From NCBI GenBank assembly GCA_029207755.1, contig JARCOQ010000005.1, positions 51,053,563-51,117,562 on the forward strand: a DNA stretch of 64,000 nucleotides, given 5' to 3'. The position numbers and the translations under genes were made by a program. Each line of letters starts with the position of its first letter. Positions within the stretch are counted from its first letter, which is position 1. The stretch comes from Chamaea fasciata. Its lineage: Eukaryota > Chordata > Aves > Passeriformes > Sylviidae. The notes beneath the pieces were generated by a model. It saw only the letters and a list, made by a program, of their open reading frames with translations. It had not been told where the DNA came from and made no database searches. Shown here piece after piece: positions 1-11,500 of the stretch.

Positions 1-940
1 TGTTGCATGTGGTGGGAGTCAAGAGTGCAAAGTGGAAGAGGTGCCACAGCAGATGGGATAGTTGGAGGTAGTGAGGAAGAACAGCCTTCTCACTGTTTGG
101 CTTCTGCAGAAACCACTTTGAAATCATGTTATGGATCTTAGGGTAGTGCAAAAGAAGAGAGAGACAGGAGCCAATGTCAGAGTATGGATGTAGATTCTTC
201 CTCTGAGTTGAATTTGCAACAGCATTGAAATAAAGGCACTCCAGCATAATTTTCTGAAAAAAACCCAAAAACCCCCTAGGTAAATATGGCATTGTTGATC
301 TCCTTGTTTTGTGTCTGGGCTTTGTATTTTGAACCTTATTCATGCCCAATTATAATCAAATTACAAACTCTAGTAGTTAATTCATTTGGACTGACAGGTT
401 TGTTAAATTAAGGTCACGCTCCAAATGCTCCATCCCTTGTCTTATGACGTGAGAGAACAAAGTTTTAGTCCACAGATGCTGCTGCTGTTTTTGTACCAGT
501 TCTGTGGACCTTGTCAGGGAGGGAAGTCTGACTCACATCAGGCTGCAAGCTGGCTCCTGTCCCCACTCTTCCCACCTGACATTGTGCAGGACAGGTTGGC
601 AGCACCCAGTATCTAATACACTTGGCCCTGCTCCCTGCTCGAGTTCCAAGGCATAATTATTATCTTCTGTGGTTTTTCAGTCTGAAGTGGCAGAAATAAT
701 GAGAGGGCTGTGCCCCAGACTGCATCAAATTAGTTTTTCTAGCTTGATGCCCAAGTGTGTCGCATTCTTTGGGGCATGTTGTGTGAGCCTCAAGGGGTGT
801 GTAAAGGTGCAGGCTGGTGAAGTTAGAAGGCTGTTGAAGGAACAGAGGCAGAGTTGGTACTCTCTTACTCCATACTTCTGGCCAGAGCACAATCAGCAGT
901 GAATGGCTTTTGTGTTACGCAGTGGGGATGACCAAGTTCA
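1..940. other. Non-coding flank or intron of the left-hand gene
   Basis: No exon, repeat or RNA gene is recognised here. It lies upstream of the candidate exon at 1659 and is probably intronic sequence of that plus-strand gene, which is an inference. Open frames such as the one at 425-616 have no family resemblance and no convincing flanking splice sites. Confidence 0.4.
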
Positions 941-1150
941 CAGAATCATAGAATGCTGGAATGGCTTGGTTTGGAAGGGACCTTAAAGCTCATCCAGTTC
1001 CAGCCCTCTGCTATGGACAGGGACACCTTCCATTAGACCAGGCCTGTCCAGCCTGGTCTTGAACACTTCCAGGAATGGGGCAGGCACAACTCTGAGTTCC
1101 AGCGCTTTACCACCCTCAGAAGGGAGGAATTTCTTCCTGAAAAGGTTCCT
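941..1150 (-). mobile_element. CR1 LINE fragment, 3' end, minus orientation
   Basis: It begins with the reverse complement of the CR1 3' end (CAGAATCATAGAATG) and continues through the family's 'ggaagggacctt', 'cagggacacctt' and 'aacacttccagg' blocks to 'aggaatttcttcctg'. It is 5'-truncated and diverged. A minus-strand open frame of 77 codons over it is repeat-derived. Confidence 0.85.
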
Positions 1151-1658
1151 GGATTCCCAGAGTGCAGGGCTGGAAACCAGTCTATCAGTGCAGACACACC
1201 TGTGAGTCTTACATCAGCACATATGCAAGTGAGCAGCTTAGTTGAATTATGGATAATAATTAACAAAACATTCCTGCTTCCTGGTTTACAGCTTTTATAA
1301 ATGAAAGTGAAGATTAAGCATCCATCTTGTGCCTGGCAGAACTAACTTGGAAAATGGGACTGGAAAAAAAAATTGGGGGTGTCTGTACTATCATTACATA
1401 CGCTCAGGATCAGTGCTGAGTGGCATGGAGTTTTTTTAGATTATAACAATGCTATGGACTTCCTAAGCTTTCCTTCCAAAGAACCGTGTTTTGGTTAAAT
1501 ACACTGCAGTGTAAAGGGCAAAGTGGTCCTTAATGTGTGTGGTGATTGCTGCACTGCAATGCTGTGTTTGCACTGAGCAAAGCACAACGCACGTCTTGTA
1601 CATAGACATGCTTCCATTATTTTCATTATTCTTCTTTTCTTGGGGGTTTTTCCCTCAG

Positions 1659-1967
1659 CAGACATCCCTGCCTATCCAGCTGTGTCCTGGAGTGATTTCT
1701 ACATGCAGGAAGCTCCTTTCTCCAATCAGCTGAATTCCCAAATGCCTTTTCCTAGCACGGCAGGAGGACAGTACTTCACAGAGCCCTATCTCATTCAAGT
1801 GCCCAACGGAACAGTACCTGAATCCATGTCACAGACTGGGAAACAAAAGGGAATGACACCACCAGAGCAAAGTTCCTTCCAGAGCCACCAGACAGAGCCA
1901 GAGGTGGCACCACTTGCTGAAAAAGAGGACGTAGAGAGCAGCAGCAAGAAAGGAGAGATTGTTGTTG
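1659..1967 (+). CDS. Candidate penultimate coding exon of an unrecognised gene
   Basis: The open frame follows a pyrimidine-rich acceptor (TTTTTCCCTCAG at about 1647-1658; a second AG three bases on gives the same frame). The acceptor is phase 1, so two bases complete the preceding codon. About 102 codons read through, with a tyrosine- and proline-rich first part (YPAVSWSDFY, YFTEPYLIQVPNG) and an acidic, serine/lysine-rich end (EVAPLAEKEDVESSSKKGE). No transmembrane segment, zinc-binding pattern or enzyme motif is visible, so it looks like a disordered tail. A possible donor at 1968 (TTG/GTAACC) is weak. Splicing from it to the acceptor at 2528 gives a short C-terminus ending VEMKEETND. Without splicing the frame continues to a stop at 2081-2083. 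I do not recognise the protein and no upstream exon was identified. Confidence 0.5.
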
Positions 1968-2528
1968 GTAACCAGCTGATTGTTTTCTTGGAGAAGGAGG
2001 TGGGGGAAAGGAAAGAGTTCCAAGACAGCAGTAGCTCTCCTGAATGCAGGATGAAGACTGTGGCATTATTTTTTTATTGTTGAGCTGCTGCCTGAGACAG
2101 CTCCCATGATCCTATACCTATCCTATACCTAAATCTTAGATCCGTTTTTGGAAATGGGGACAGAAAAGTCAGTAAAATAGATGGCAAAGTTCTGTGTTTC
2201 CTCAGACATCATCTGTTGTGAGCTGTATGGCTGCACAGAACTGATTATTTCCAAGACTTCCAGAAGCACTAACACCTCCCTTCGAGGCAGAACTTCACCA
2301 AGAAGGGAGAAGGGGAAGGCAGGGTTTTCTGTTTGGATTCTCAGGCTTTTATCTTGGAAATAGAATTACCTTACTCTAGAATTGTTGAAAGGTGTCATAT
2401 GCCATAGATACTCTTTGGAAGGGTGTGGGGAGGGGGGGGGGGGTGTGTATCTAATTTTGAGATACAAAACATTTGAAAAATTTAAGATATTTTGTGTCAC
2501 CGTATGAATCTGTTTGGGTTTTTTGCAG
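1968..2528 (+). other. Putative terminal intron with a G-rich tract
   Basis: This would be the last intron of the left-hand gene if the 1967 donor is used. It ends in a T-rich stretch and TTTTTTGCAG, a good acceptor. Positions 2421-2443 hold three or more G-runs, including 12 consecutive G at 2432-2443, so a G-quadruplex could form on the sense strand. The alternative reading, in which the exon runs on to the stop at 2083, would place part of this stretch in the 3' UTR. Confidence 0.4.
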
Positions 2529-2554
2529 AAATGAAAGAAGAAACTAATGACTGA
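2529..2554 (+). CDS. Candidate terminal coding exon of the left-hand gene
   Basis: After TTTTTTGCAG, joining to the G at 1967 gives a glutamate codon, then MKEETND and a TGA stop at 2552-2554. The phase (1) matches the upstream exon and the charged sequence suits its acidic tail, which is the main support. It is very short, so the assignment rests on splice-site quality and phase alone; transcript data would decide. The downstream A/G-rich sequence to about 2775 would be the 3' UTR. Confidence 0.4.
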
Positions 2555-2756
2555 TCCTGCACTCTGAGAAAAAAAAAAAAAAGGAAGAGGAAAAATTGCT
2601 ATTTTAAACTCTGCAAAACAAGAAGAGTAAAAAAAAAGAGAATAATATTATTTGCAACAGATGCACTTTTTTTTTTTTGGTTGTATTTTTTTTCTTGTTG
2701 CCATGATTCTTTCTTGCTGAAGAAAGAAAGGATAGAAGAAGCAGGATCTTTCACTC

Positions 2757-2762
2757 AATAAA
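2757..2762 (+). terminator. Poly(A) signal AATAAA of the left-hand gene
   Basis: A canonical AATAAA lies about 200 nt after the proposed TGA stop. A T-rich stretch follows from about 2770, which fits a downstream U-rich element. Cleavage would fall near 2775-2780. A-rich runs at 2570-2640 are not canonical signals. Confidence 0.5.
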
Positions 2763-2774
2763 AGTTCCTGCTCT

Positions 2775-2777
<3 letters not shown>

Positions 2778-2832
<55 letters not shown>
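2778..2832. repeat. Poly(T) tract of 55 bases
   Basis: An uninterrupted run of 55 T lies just after the AATAAA of the left-hand gene. It could be a long homopolymer microsatellite or the reverse of an inserted poly(A) tail. I recognise no retrogene on the minus strand immediately to its left, which argues for the first. Its exact length may be unreliable because homopolymers are error-prone. The lysine-only stretches in minus-strand frames here are artefacts of it. Confidence 0.9.
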
Positions 2833-5800
2833 CCTGCAAATCTCCTGGCTTTATTCTTCTTAACAAATTCTAATCTTGACCAGGCCTCAGACAGGAAAGA
2901 GCTGATGCAGGAACCAGAGTTCCATGGGTGAAAATTGCAGATCATGCAAGTGTCAGAAGGTCTGACTGCTGTCCTGGAATACAGGGGAAGAGAAACCAGG
3001 AGGAATAAGATATATGTAAAACAGGAGGAGAAACTCCTGCAACTACACCTGATTTTAGGGACTCCAGACAGCAAAAAAAGTGTTGTTGGAAGTCCACCAG
3101 TTTGCTAGCCTTGAATTACTTCTAAAGAAATTCTTTTCATTGTAGAACTATGAAAATAAACAGCAGTAAGACTGTAACCATAAATGCTGGCAGTGTAACC
3201 AGATCCCTGTCTGTTATTAATTGCTTTAGTTGAATTTGAATTGATCTGTCAGAATTTGGCCTGATCATCTCTGCTCCTGCTTTGCCTGGGAAACAGATGA
3301 AATGTGTCTCTAAAATCAGTGGTCAGCAGCAGAGGACTCCAGTGAAGAGACTGTTCACTCGTGAGAGCTGCAGTCCCCAGGAGTTGTGCTTTCCAGAGGA
3401 GCTGTAACCACCTGGATGCGTAGGATTTGTAACACGAGTGACTAAAATGGTTGTCAGGCTCTGTTCTTGTGAGGAAAGACCATCGTGTTGTAGGAAGAGG
3501 GGCATGCCTTTCCTTTTTTTTCTTCCTGTGTTTAACCCTGGGTCTTTCCACTGGCTTTTAGACACAGAAAATGCCCAAGTCAATTTTATATTTACTGTGA
3601 TGTAGATGCCTTTCTTGTATCTTGTGAAATTAGGCAGTACCAGGTCTTTTGTTTCAGTTCCTCTGCAGTCTGGCCATGGAGTGTCCGGCAGGAGCTGGAT
3701 GCTGCAGCTCCTCTCCTTTCTCCTGTAAAACACTGGTTTATATCTGGCAGTGGCTAAACACTGCTGAAAGACTAAGCAGTATAGACAGGGACAGATTTTA
3801 AGTCTACAGCTTCGTGTGCCTATTCCAGAATTTTCATTTCCTACAGCAAAAGTTAAATCTTGCCCGTAATAAGATGAGAATGGTTGGGAATGTGCATTAG
3901 TTCACACTTGTTTCACTCATCCTCAGCTGAACAGCCTAAACCAATATTTCCAAGAGGTGTGAATAGGAGTTTTCATTGCAATTACAAGTCACTCTGAAAG
4001 CTGTTAGTGGTGACGACTGCAAAATTCATCATGATGAGGGCTGGCTGGGAATCTTGCCTGGATCCCAAACCAGCTCTTCTAGGTTTGGAAGAGGACAAAA
4101 CCAACAGAATGCCAGCTTGTTCAGCCCTACCTGCCCCTCCTCACAGAATGAAGAAGAAAATAATTTAGTGTGCTTTTTGAGAAATGCACATTTTCAGGAA
4201 TAGGCTTTTGGGATGTGGTCTGGTGGCAGAGTCCCCACCCCAGCTCACATCATCTGTCTACAGCATTCCCAATCCAAATGTGACACTGAGCACTGAGTTT
4301 TATGTGCTGCAGTCTCAAAAGATTTGGGGAGTGAATGAGCACAGTGAAATTTTTGAAATGTCCAATCCTTTGTGTTTAAGCTTTTGGGTAAAACATAAAC
4401 TTTTCTGGGAATGGTCCGATTTTATTTCCATGCTTGTACGTTAAACTTGCAGGTTCAATTGGGCTTGGAGTTTTGAACTGAGAGTTCTTTCCTATCAGAG
4501 GAGGAGAGGGTGAGTACCTGAGAGTATGTGGATGGCCAGATTCATCCTCTTTGTGCTCCTGCTGGCTTTGGAGCCAAACCAGGGTTAACCACAGGCAGAA
4601 TTTTTTTCCCTGTGGCAGAAACAGTGACAGTCCTTGACCATGTGGCAGGTGTCCCACCAAGGTGAAGAACCTTCCATCCTCATGTGACCCTCCCTATTGC
4701 ACCTGCAATCCATGCTGCACTGGTGTCTTGGAATGCCAGCATTCCAGGCTCCTCGTGCTGTTCTCCCTGCTGCAATTTGTAGTGGAATTAGTGTGTGTTG
4801 GACAAGTCACTGTGGGTGCTTTCATTACCTATTCCCTTTTCATGTGAAGTCTCAAGAAGGCTCGTTTTGTTAGGGTGAGCAGGATCAAAATTCCAAATTC
4901 CATGGCTGCCTGACTGGCACCTCCTTTGAAGTGTGGAGAATTGTTTTGCCTGTCTACTGTCATTTGAACTGGAAGTGCCAAGCAGTCAGGATTTTGAAGT
5001 GAGTCAGATTTGGTGCAAACAGAGAAAGCTGTGTGTGTTATCAAGTGTTGCTGGGGTTGTTTTTGAGTTGTTTTTCAAGTTGACAGGGCAGATTGTGGGT
5101 GTATTTCTACTGGACTCATGCAGTAGCATGGCTGTAAGACCATGGGAGTGAGGATATTATCACAAACTTATTTTCACAGAAGAAAAGCACTGTGAGGTTT
5201 TGTACAGTTGCCCAAAGTGTGGCTGTTCAGCTGACAGTGCACATATGTGCGTGTCTATCCTCTAATTGCATATTTTAGCATAATTAATTTTTAAACTTCT
5301 GCTACTTCTAAATAGCTGACGTTTAACCAGGTAAATTTGGTATATTAACCTTTTCCTGTGGGCCTTGGCCAGCAAAAAGGCACTATTTTCTACAAACAAG
5401 TCCTGTTTTATGCGATGAGAGTACATGAACTCATGTGAACTAATTCCTCAGTTTTAGTAAACAAGAGAACCTTTTCTTACAGGCCTCTTAGTTTCTGTAA
5501 GGTGGCATAAATTAGAAAGTATCAGCATTAATTCAGTTCAACAGCAGGAATAATGTTTTTGCATCTATTATAAAGATTGCTGCAACTCAGATGAAGCAAT
5601 CATCTGTTGCTGGGTGGTAAATGTTGATTTTCCTTCATGCAGCTGTGTAAAGCAGAACACATTAAAACCCCCACAAAACAAACCCAAATCAATCACCTGC
5701 CAGTGCTCTCCATCTTCACAGGTAAGTGCTGAGCATGGAAACACCTGTGAGACCTCATTTAGCTTAATGATAATCACACCTTCAGCACTGATAATGCATC

Positions 5801-6555
5801 TGCCAGGTGAGCCTGCAGGGCTCAGTCATCAAACCAACTTCAGGGACACATTCCTTGATCTTCTTGTGTGTCCCACATCCCACGTCTGCCTGATCCATCA
5901 GAAAAAGGGGTTGGTAAATTTTGAACATTAAGGCAACAGCTTTTCAGAGCCCAGGGCTGTGATAGCTGTCTCCTAAGGGCTGTTGCTGGAGAAAATAACT
6001 GGTGAGAAGTGTTTGATTTTACAGCAAGGCAGCTGTAAATAGCCAGGAGTTTAAAAGTTCCAGTTATATGCAGGTTAAAAGCCATCCTCTTGGGATACTT
6101 CCTGTGCCCTCTGTGCTCATTTTAGATTTTTACAGTACTTTAAACAAAGTGGAGAAGTTTGACCCTTGGTTGTTTTGAGGGATTTGGAGCAAAGTGCCTC
6201 TTGGGTCCACCTCACCTGGTGCTGGGGCAGAGGGAACTCAGATCCTCCAGCAGTCCCTGCTGTGACAGATAAAAGCCTCTCCATAGTTTTTGGGGAGGGA
6301 AACCAATCTCTCTTCTGTGGGAAGATGATTTCATCCTTGCCTTTCTCACCTTTAGCAGGGAAGTCACATGGCTACATCCCAGCTGCTTTGGGAAGTTGGG
6401 TGTTGTTTCCTGTTTTTCAGAGTGGGGGGAGGCAGACCTATGTGTTCCCATCTCAGTCCTACCTACCTGCCTGGAGGCTTGGGCACAGCCTCTTCCTTGC
6501 AGCACACAAGCCTCCAGAAGGTGCCCAAAACCTTCCTGGTGCCTTGGGAGCCTTA
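2833..6555. other. Intergenic stretch without recognised features
   Basis: No exon, RNA gene or mobile element is recognised between the left-hand gene and the CR1 copy at 6556. Composition is ordinary mixed avian intergenic DNA. Open frames up to 162 codons occur (for example 6166-6654), but they lack family resemblance and the longest runs into the CR1. Confidence 0.45.
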
Positions 6556-6990
6556 GAATTGCAGAATCATGAAAGAGTTTGTGTCAGAAGGGATCTTAGA
6601 GATCAGCTTGTTCCAACCCCCTGCCACAGGCAGGGACACCTTCCACTAGCCTAGGTTGCTCAGAGCCCCATTCAGCCTGGCCTTGAACACTTCCAGGGAT
6701 GGGGCAGCCACAGCTGCTCTGGGCAGCCTGTGCCAGGGCCTCACCACACTCACAGGGAAGAATTTCTTCATGATATCCCATCTAACCCTACTCTCTGTCA
6801 GTGTGAAGCCATCCCCTTTGCCCTTTTACTACAGTTCCTGATGAAAAGTCTTCCTCCAGCTTCCCTGTAGCCCCTTCAGTTACTGTGAGGTGTCCACACA
6901 CCAACCTTCCCTTCTCCAGGCTGAACAGCCCCAACTTTACCAGCCTCCATAGGGAAGGTGCTCCAATGACTTCTGGATATCTGTGTCATT
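6556..6990 (-). mobile_element. CR1 LINE fragment, about 435 bp, minus orientation
   Basis: It matches the CR1 3' end and ORF2-terminal region on the reverse strand: 'gcagaatcatgaaag', 'ccaaccccctgccac', 'cagggacaccttccac', 'ttccagggatggggcagcc', 'gggaagaatttcttcatg'. It then runs into the codons upstream, 'ccaggctgaacagcccc'. It is 5'-truncated and mildly diverged. Confidence 0.93.
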
Positions 6991-8014
6991 CAGCCTCTGT
7001 TAGGAATGAAGGAATTGAAATTAAGGTTATTTGGAGACCACATGGGGGGATCCCCACCCTGAGTTCCCGAGTCTGGGTGCAGTGCTGTGGTGTGGGTGTG
7101 CTGGACTGGTTGGAGCAGAGCCTCGGAGAGCACGGCGGGTTGTCCTCTCCTCACCACAGCAATGGGAACACTGGGAATGCTGTGGCAGCCTTGGAGCTGC
7201 ACGGCTGGGAGCCATCCCACACCCGGCGTCAGCCTGCTCTGCCAGCTGGGCTGTTTACATTCGCTCTCTTTGCAAGGGCGAAGGCTGAAAATATTTCCCA
7301 TAATTTGTGTTTGCTGTTGTCCGCAGAAGAGTCATGATTTATTTTTACAGTAACCTCACATTTTGAAAAGGCACCTTCCTGTTTGTGTCCTGTTTGTCCC
7401 TGCAGTGACAGAGGGATACCCTGCTCCCTCCCACCCAGCAGAGAACAGGAGATGGGACTCAGGAGAAACACTCCGCTGGAAATCTCTGCTGATTCATTTA
7501 GCTAATGGCTCAGGAAGAAAAGCCCTTTGTGTACTGGTGACTGAATATCAGCCAATGTTTCATAAAGCAAAAGTCATTGCCTTTTTTTTTTTTTTTTTTC
7601 AAATTAGGCTCCCCACCCTGCCAGAGCCGCTTTCCTGAGTCATTCCACTGATTATAAACACTGTTTTAAAATCTGTCTGCACGAAGGGAGGAAGTGGAAA
7701 GGGAATCCCCATCTCCCTGCCTCCCTATAGGTGAGACTTGCCCTGCAGTGCTGAGCTGCTCCCAAGGGAGAGCCTCTCCATTGGGGGAGAGTGAGTAATT
7801 GAAGGAATATGTATCGCTCTCTACTGTGGCTAAGAAGCAACTGGGTAATGTGGAAAAGTGAAGTGGGCAGCATGTAGCTGGTCATAGAGGGTACAAATCA
7901 GGAATCCATAACGGGTTTAGTTCCTCTCTGACAATTCCTCGTGCAGTGAAATAGTTTGTGCCCTAAGGCTAAGCTACACTGAGCCTCCCTGGGTGGGTGG
8001 ACAGGACATGCAGC
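6991..8014. other. Intergenic stretch
   Basis: No gene is recognised. A run of 18 T near 7581-7598 is the only simple repeat. GC content rises at 7060-7260, but CpG is sparse and no promoter features are evident. The several overlapping open frames there on both strands are what such composition yields by chance. Confidence 0.4.
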
Positions 8015-8568
8015 CCAGGGGGCATTGGGAAGAGCAGGTCAAGGAGTGATCCTGTCCCTCTGCCCAGCCCTGTGAGGCACATCTGGAGAGCTGTGTCCAT
8101 CTCTGGGCTCCTCAGCACAGGAGGGACAGGGAGCTCTTGGAGCAGGGTCAGCGGAGGCTGCAGAGATGATTTAGGGCCTGGAGCATCTCTGACAGGGAAA
8201 GGCTGAGGGAGCTGGGGCTGTCCAGCCTCGAGAGGAGCCCCAGCTGAGAGGGGCCCTCAGCCCTGGGTGTCCCTGTGAGCAGGGAGGGCTCCGAGCAGGG
8301 CCCAGGCTCTGCTCTGGGGGGCCCAGCAATGGCACCAGAGGAACGGGCAGGGACTGATCCCAGGAGGTTCCAGCTGGACACGAGGCAGAACTTCTTCCCT
8401 GGGCAGAGCCCTGAACAGATTGTCCAGAGAGGGTGTGGAGTCTCTTCACTGGAGATATTCCAGAACCAGCTGGACACAATCCTGTGCCCTGTGTTCTGGA
8501 GCAGGAAGGTGGGACGAGCTGCCCCACTGTGGTCTCTTCCAGTCTGAGCCATCCTGGGATCTGTGGAG
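8015..8568 (+). mobile_element. CR1 LINE fragment, about 550 bp, plus orientation
   Basis: It reads as the end of CR1 ORF2 plus the 3' UTR on the plus strand: 'gtgaggcacatctggag', 'tgtccatctctgggctcctc', 'aaaggctgagggagctgggg', 'ctgtccagcctcgagag', 'aggcagaacttcttccctg', 'gtgtggagtctcttcactgg', 'ctggacacaatcctgtg'. It ends in a degraded tail near 'gagccatcctggg'. The translated frame is broken, so it is a dead copy. Confidence 0.93.
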
Positions 8569-11500
8569 GTGTGGGTGCAGACTTCAGTGACATTGTTCCT
8601 CTGCTTGGCTGCTGTGAGGCAGAGGGTCTCCGGCAGCACCTCTGGCACATGCAGAAGAAGGTGATTGCATCTGTGAAAACAGAGCACAGAGGTGCTGCCC
8701 TCCAGGCTGGAGGAAGGTTGCCAAGTCCTGCAGGGATTTAAAGAATCTTTTTGCTGGTTTTGGCAATGGCATTTTCAACAGGCTTGGCTTTAGTGAAAGC
8801 TGTTTTAGGAGTGTTTGCTATGGAGCCTGAGCAGGTTCCAGGGCTGGACTCCTCCCATAAGCAAAGCTCTTGATCAATGAAGTGCTGGACCAGCAATCTC
8901 CATCCTGCCCTGGTTCAGGGACTGAAAGCACAGAAAAAAACAATTAGGAGGAGGAGGAAGAAGAAGAAGAAAAGAGGGAATTCCTTATTCTGCTCTGAAA
9001 GGTGACTTATAAATGTGATCCTGCTGAATAAAATACTAAAATAAGAACTGTTTGTTTAACTTCTTGGATCTGCAAAACTCGACCTCACCAGGGGAAAATC
9101 AGTGAGGAACTCTTGAGCCCACACAGCATCGACTAAGTTAAGCTTCTGGTTCAGGAGCACCTTTTGGCCTCAAAGGTATTTGTACAAAATTAGCTACAAC
9201 ATAGTTGCACTAACATAAAAAGGAGCTGTTATCTGGAGAGGTGCAGAGGCACGCGTGGAATTCTCTGGGATGTTTTTACTGGCAGTTGCGTGCAAAATGG
9301 AAAATATCCTGCTTGGAACAGAGCTGGCAGGCAGCAAAGAAAACCCAACTTAGAGACTTTCCATGGAGCAGGCAGTGACAGGAAGCCCTAACACAGTCAC
9401 TTTTTAGAAGGTAAAACAGCACTTTAAAAAGTGTAAATGTTTCACTTCAAAAAATACAGAAAATTGGTGAATAATTCAAAAGTTAGCAAAGGCTGCTAGG
9501 AAGGTACAACTTTTTTCTTGTATTATTCAGCCTCTTTTGTGCCTATGCACATTGGATCTGGTAAGTAAAGACTATTTTTATCTCAGGAACCTCTGACTTG
9601 CCTCACATCACTTTGGGCCTGAAGCAGGACAACATCAACATGCCTTCATCAGAAAACTGTTTTATCTCCTCCTTGAATTCCTAGATTTGTTCCACAGAGC
9701 CTCCAAGATCCTGCCAGAAGAGAAGAACAGACCTTGCAGAGCTTTACTGCAATGCACGTTCCTCTTCATGCCAGCATCACCTGAAACTGCAGTCTTAATC
9801 TCATTTGTGCTCTGCTTCTGTCTGGTTTTTTTTTGGTGGTTTTGTTTGGGTTTTGATTTTGGGTTTTTTAGTTTTCTATTTTTCAATAAATGGAAAAAGC
9901 TAGTTTGTAGTGTTGGGTTGTGCTGCCACATATTGACCATCAGAAGGCTGGAGTCTTTGATTTCATCATCTAAACTAAAGAACCACTTGCTAGATCCTGT
10001 TGTGGTGCCAGCATTTCAAGCTGGGAGAGCCCTTTGTACATTTTACACTTTGTCTGACCTCCTGTATGCCCAGACCATGATGTTTTCTCCCACATATTAC
10101 CTGTTCCCGTTGTTGCCCACAGCTTTCTGTTTTCCCTCACTTTTATCCTCATATCTGTCCTCTGTATTTCCCTTCCCTGCTTTGTTTCTAGCACTGACCC
10201 TCTCCTATTTTCTCCCTTCCTTACTTTCCAAGGCCCTGTTTTCAGCTTTTTCCCTGATCTGAAGTGCCACCTTGTTCCAGCACATCCTGCTCCAGGTCCC
10301 ATCACAGGACACCCGAGGGAAGCTTTCCATGCTTCCTCTAGCAAACACAGGGAATGATGTGCTGCTGTATTTTAAAATGTTGCCAGAAAGGGGAGTAGGA
10401 GTGGAAGGAGAATGTGGTGCCCTCAGCCTCTATTCATCCTCTTTGGGTTACAGCGGCTGAGGCTCTCTCCCAGGATTTTTGGGATGGCTCTGTCACTGCC
10501 TGGTAGCTCTAGGGACTGGCACAAAGATAGAGGTCACTGGTTACCATGGGATTTTGCATTTTTCTCTGGAAAAACAAGAGTTTTACCACTCAGGGAAGCT
10601 GCCATGGAATGTTTGGTATTGAGCTGAGAGAACTGATATGAACCAGTTAACCAGGAGGGCTGACTACAGAGAAAGCTTCCAGACTGCCTTACCAGGTCAT
10701 CTGAAACCTGATGATTAAGTTTGGCACAGCAGATGCACCTCCTGAGATGGAGAGCTGAGCACTTGGGGTACCAATAAGGCTCCCCAAAGCCTGCATTCCT
10801 TGATGGCCTTAGCTCCAAAAAACCCCAGGATGAGGCACCCAGGTCTGGGGCAATGCCTGAGCACCAGGTGCCTCCCAGCCAGGAGAGGTTGGTACAGCTG
10901 GAAGAGGTAAAGATAGGTTAATGATCAACCAGGGCTGCCTTTAATATTTTTTTCATTTGCAACCTCGTGTCCCATACTCCCTTTAAAGACAAAGCCCTGC
11001 TTTAAATCTTGCTGCATCCACTCTGTTTGTGTTTCACAAGGCCAGGGGTGGCAGAGGAAAAACTGGGCCAATCCAGATGAAACCAGCAAATCCACAGGGT
11101 GTTGTCTAGGGGCAGAGGGAAATTTCCAGGTGTGCCTGAGACACTGGCACCTCAAGATATGTGTCAGTAGCCCAGCTGCTTGTTGGGCTGTGCCAGGTTT
11201 GGTGCTTTCAGGTTGTAGCTTATCACGGTGTCCCTCCAGAAGAGTTTGTGTTCCCCTACACAAAGCTGATAGCAGAGGAGTGCACGGCACCTGGGTGAAC
11301 CAGAGCCTTGTGAAAAAGGAAAAAAAGCTTGGTCTCCTCCACTGATTCCACATGGAGAAGGAATCTGGGTGCTCATTTAGAGAGATGAGGAAGGGGATGC
11401 ATTCCCTGGGCAGACAAGGAGCTCTGGGGGGGAATCTGCTCTATAAAAAAGCCCTTTCTCCTGCCATATCCTTGAGAAAATTTGCCTCTGGAATGCCTAC

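Noticed and set aside
2648..3074. Minus-strand frames with long lysine runs
   Set aside because: They are produced by the 55-T homopolymer and have no protein character outside it.
8148..8687. Minus-strand open frames of 159-179 codons
   Set aside because: They are antisense shadows of a GC-rich CR1 copy on the plus strand.
9687..10262. 191-codon plus-strand open frame with hydrophobic translation
   Set aside because: It starts at TTG, consists of T-rich and pyrimidine-biased low-complexity DNA, and shows no family motif. The apparent membrane segments come from runs of TTT and CTT.
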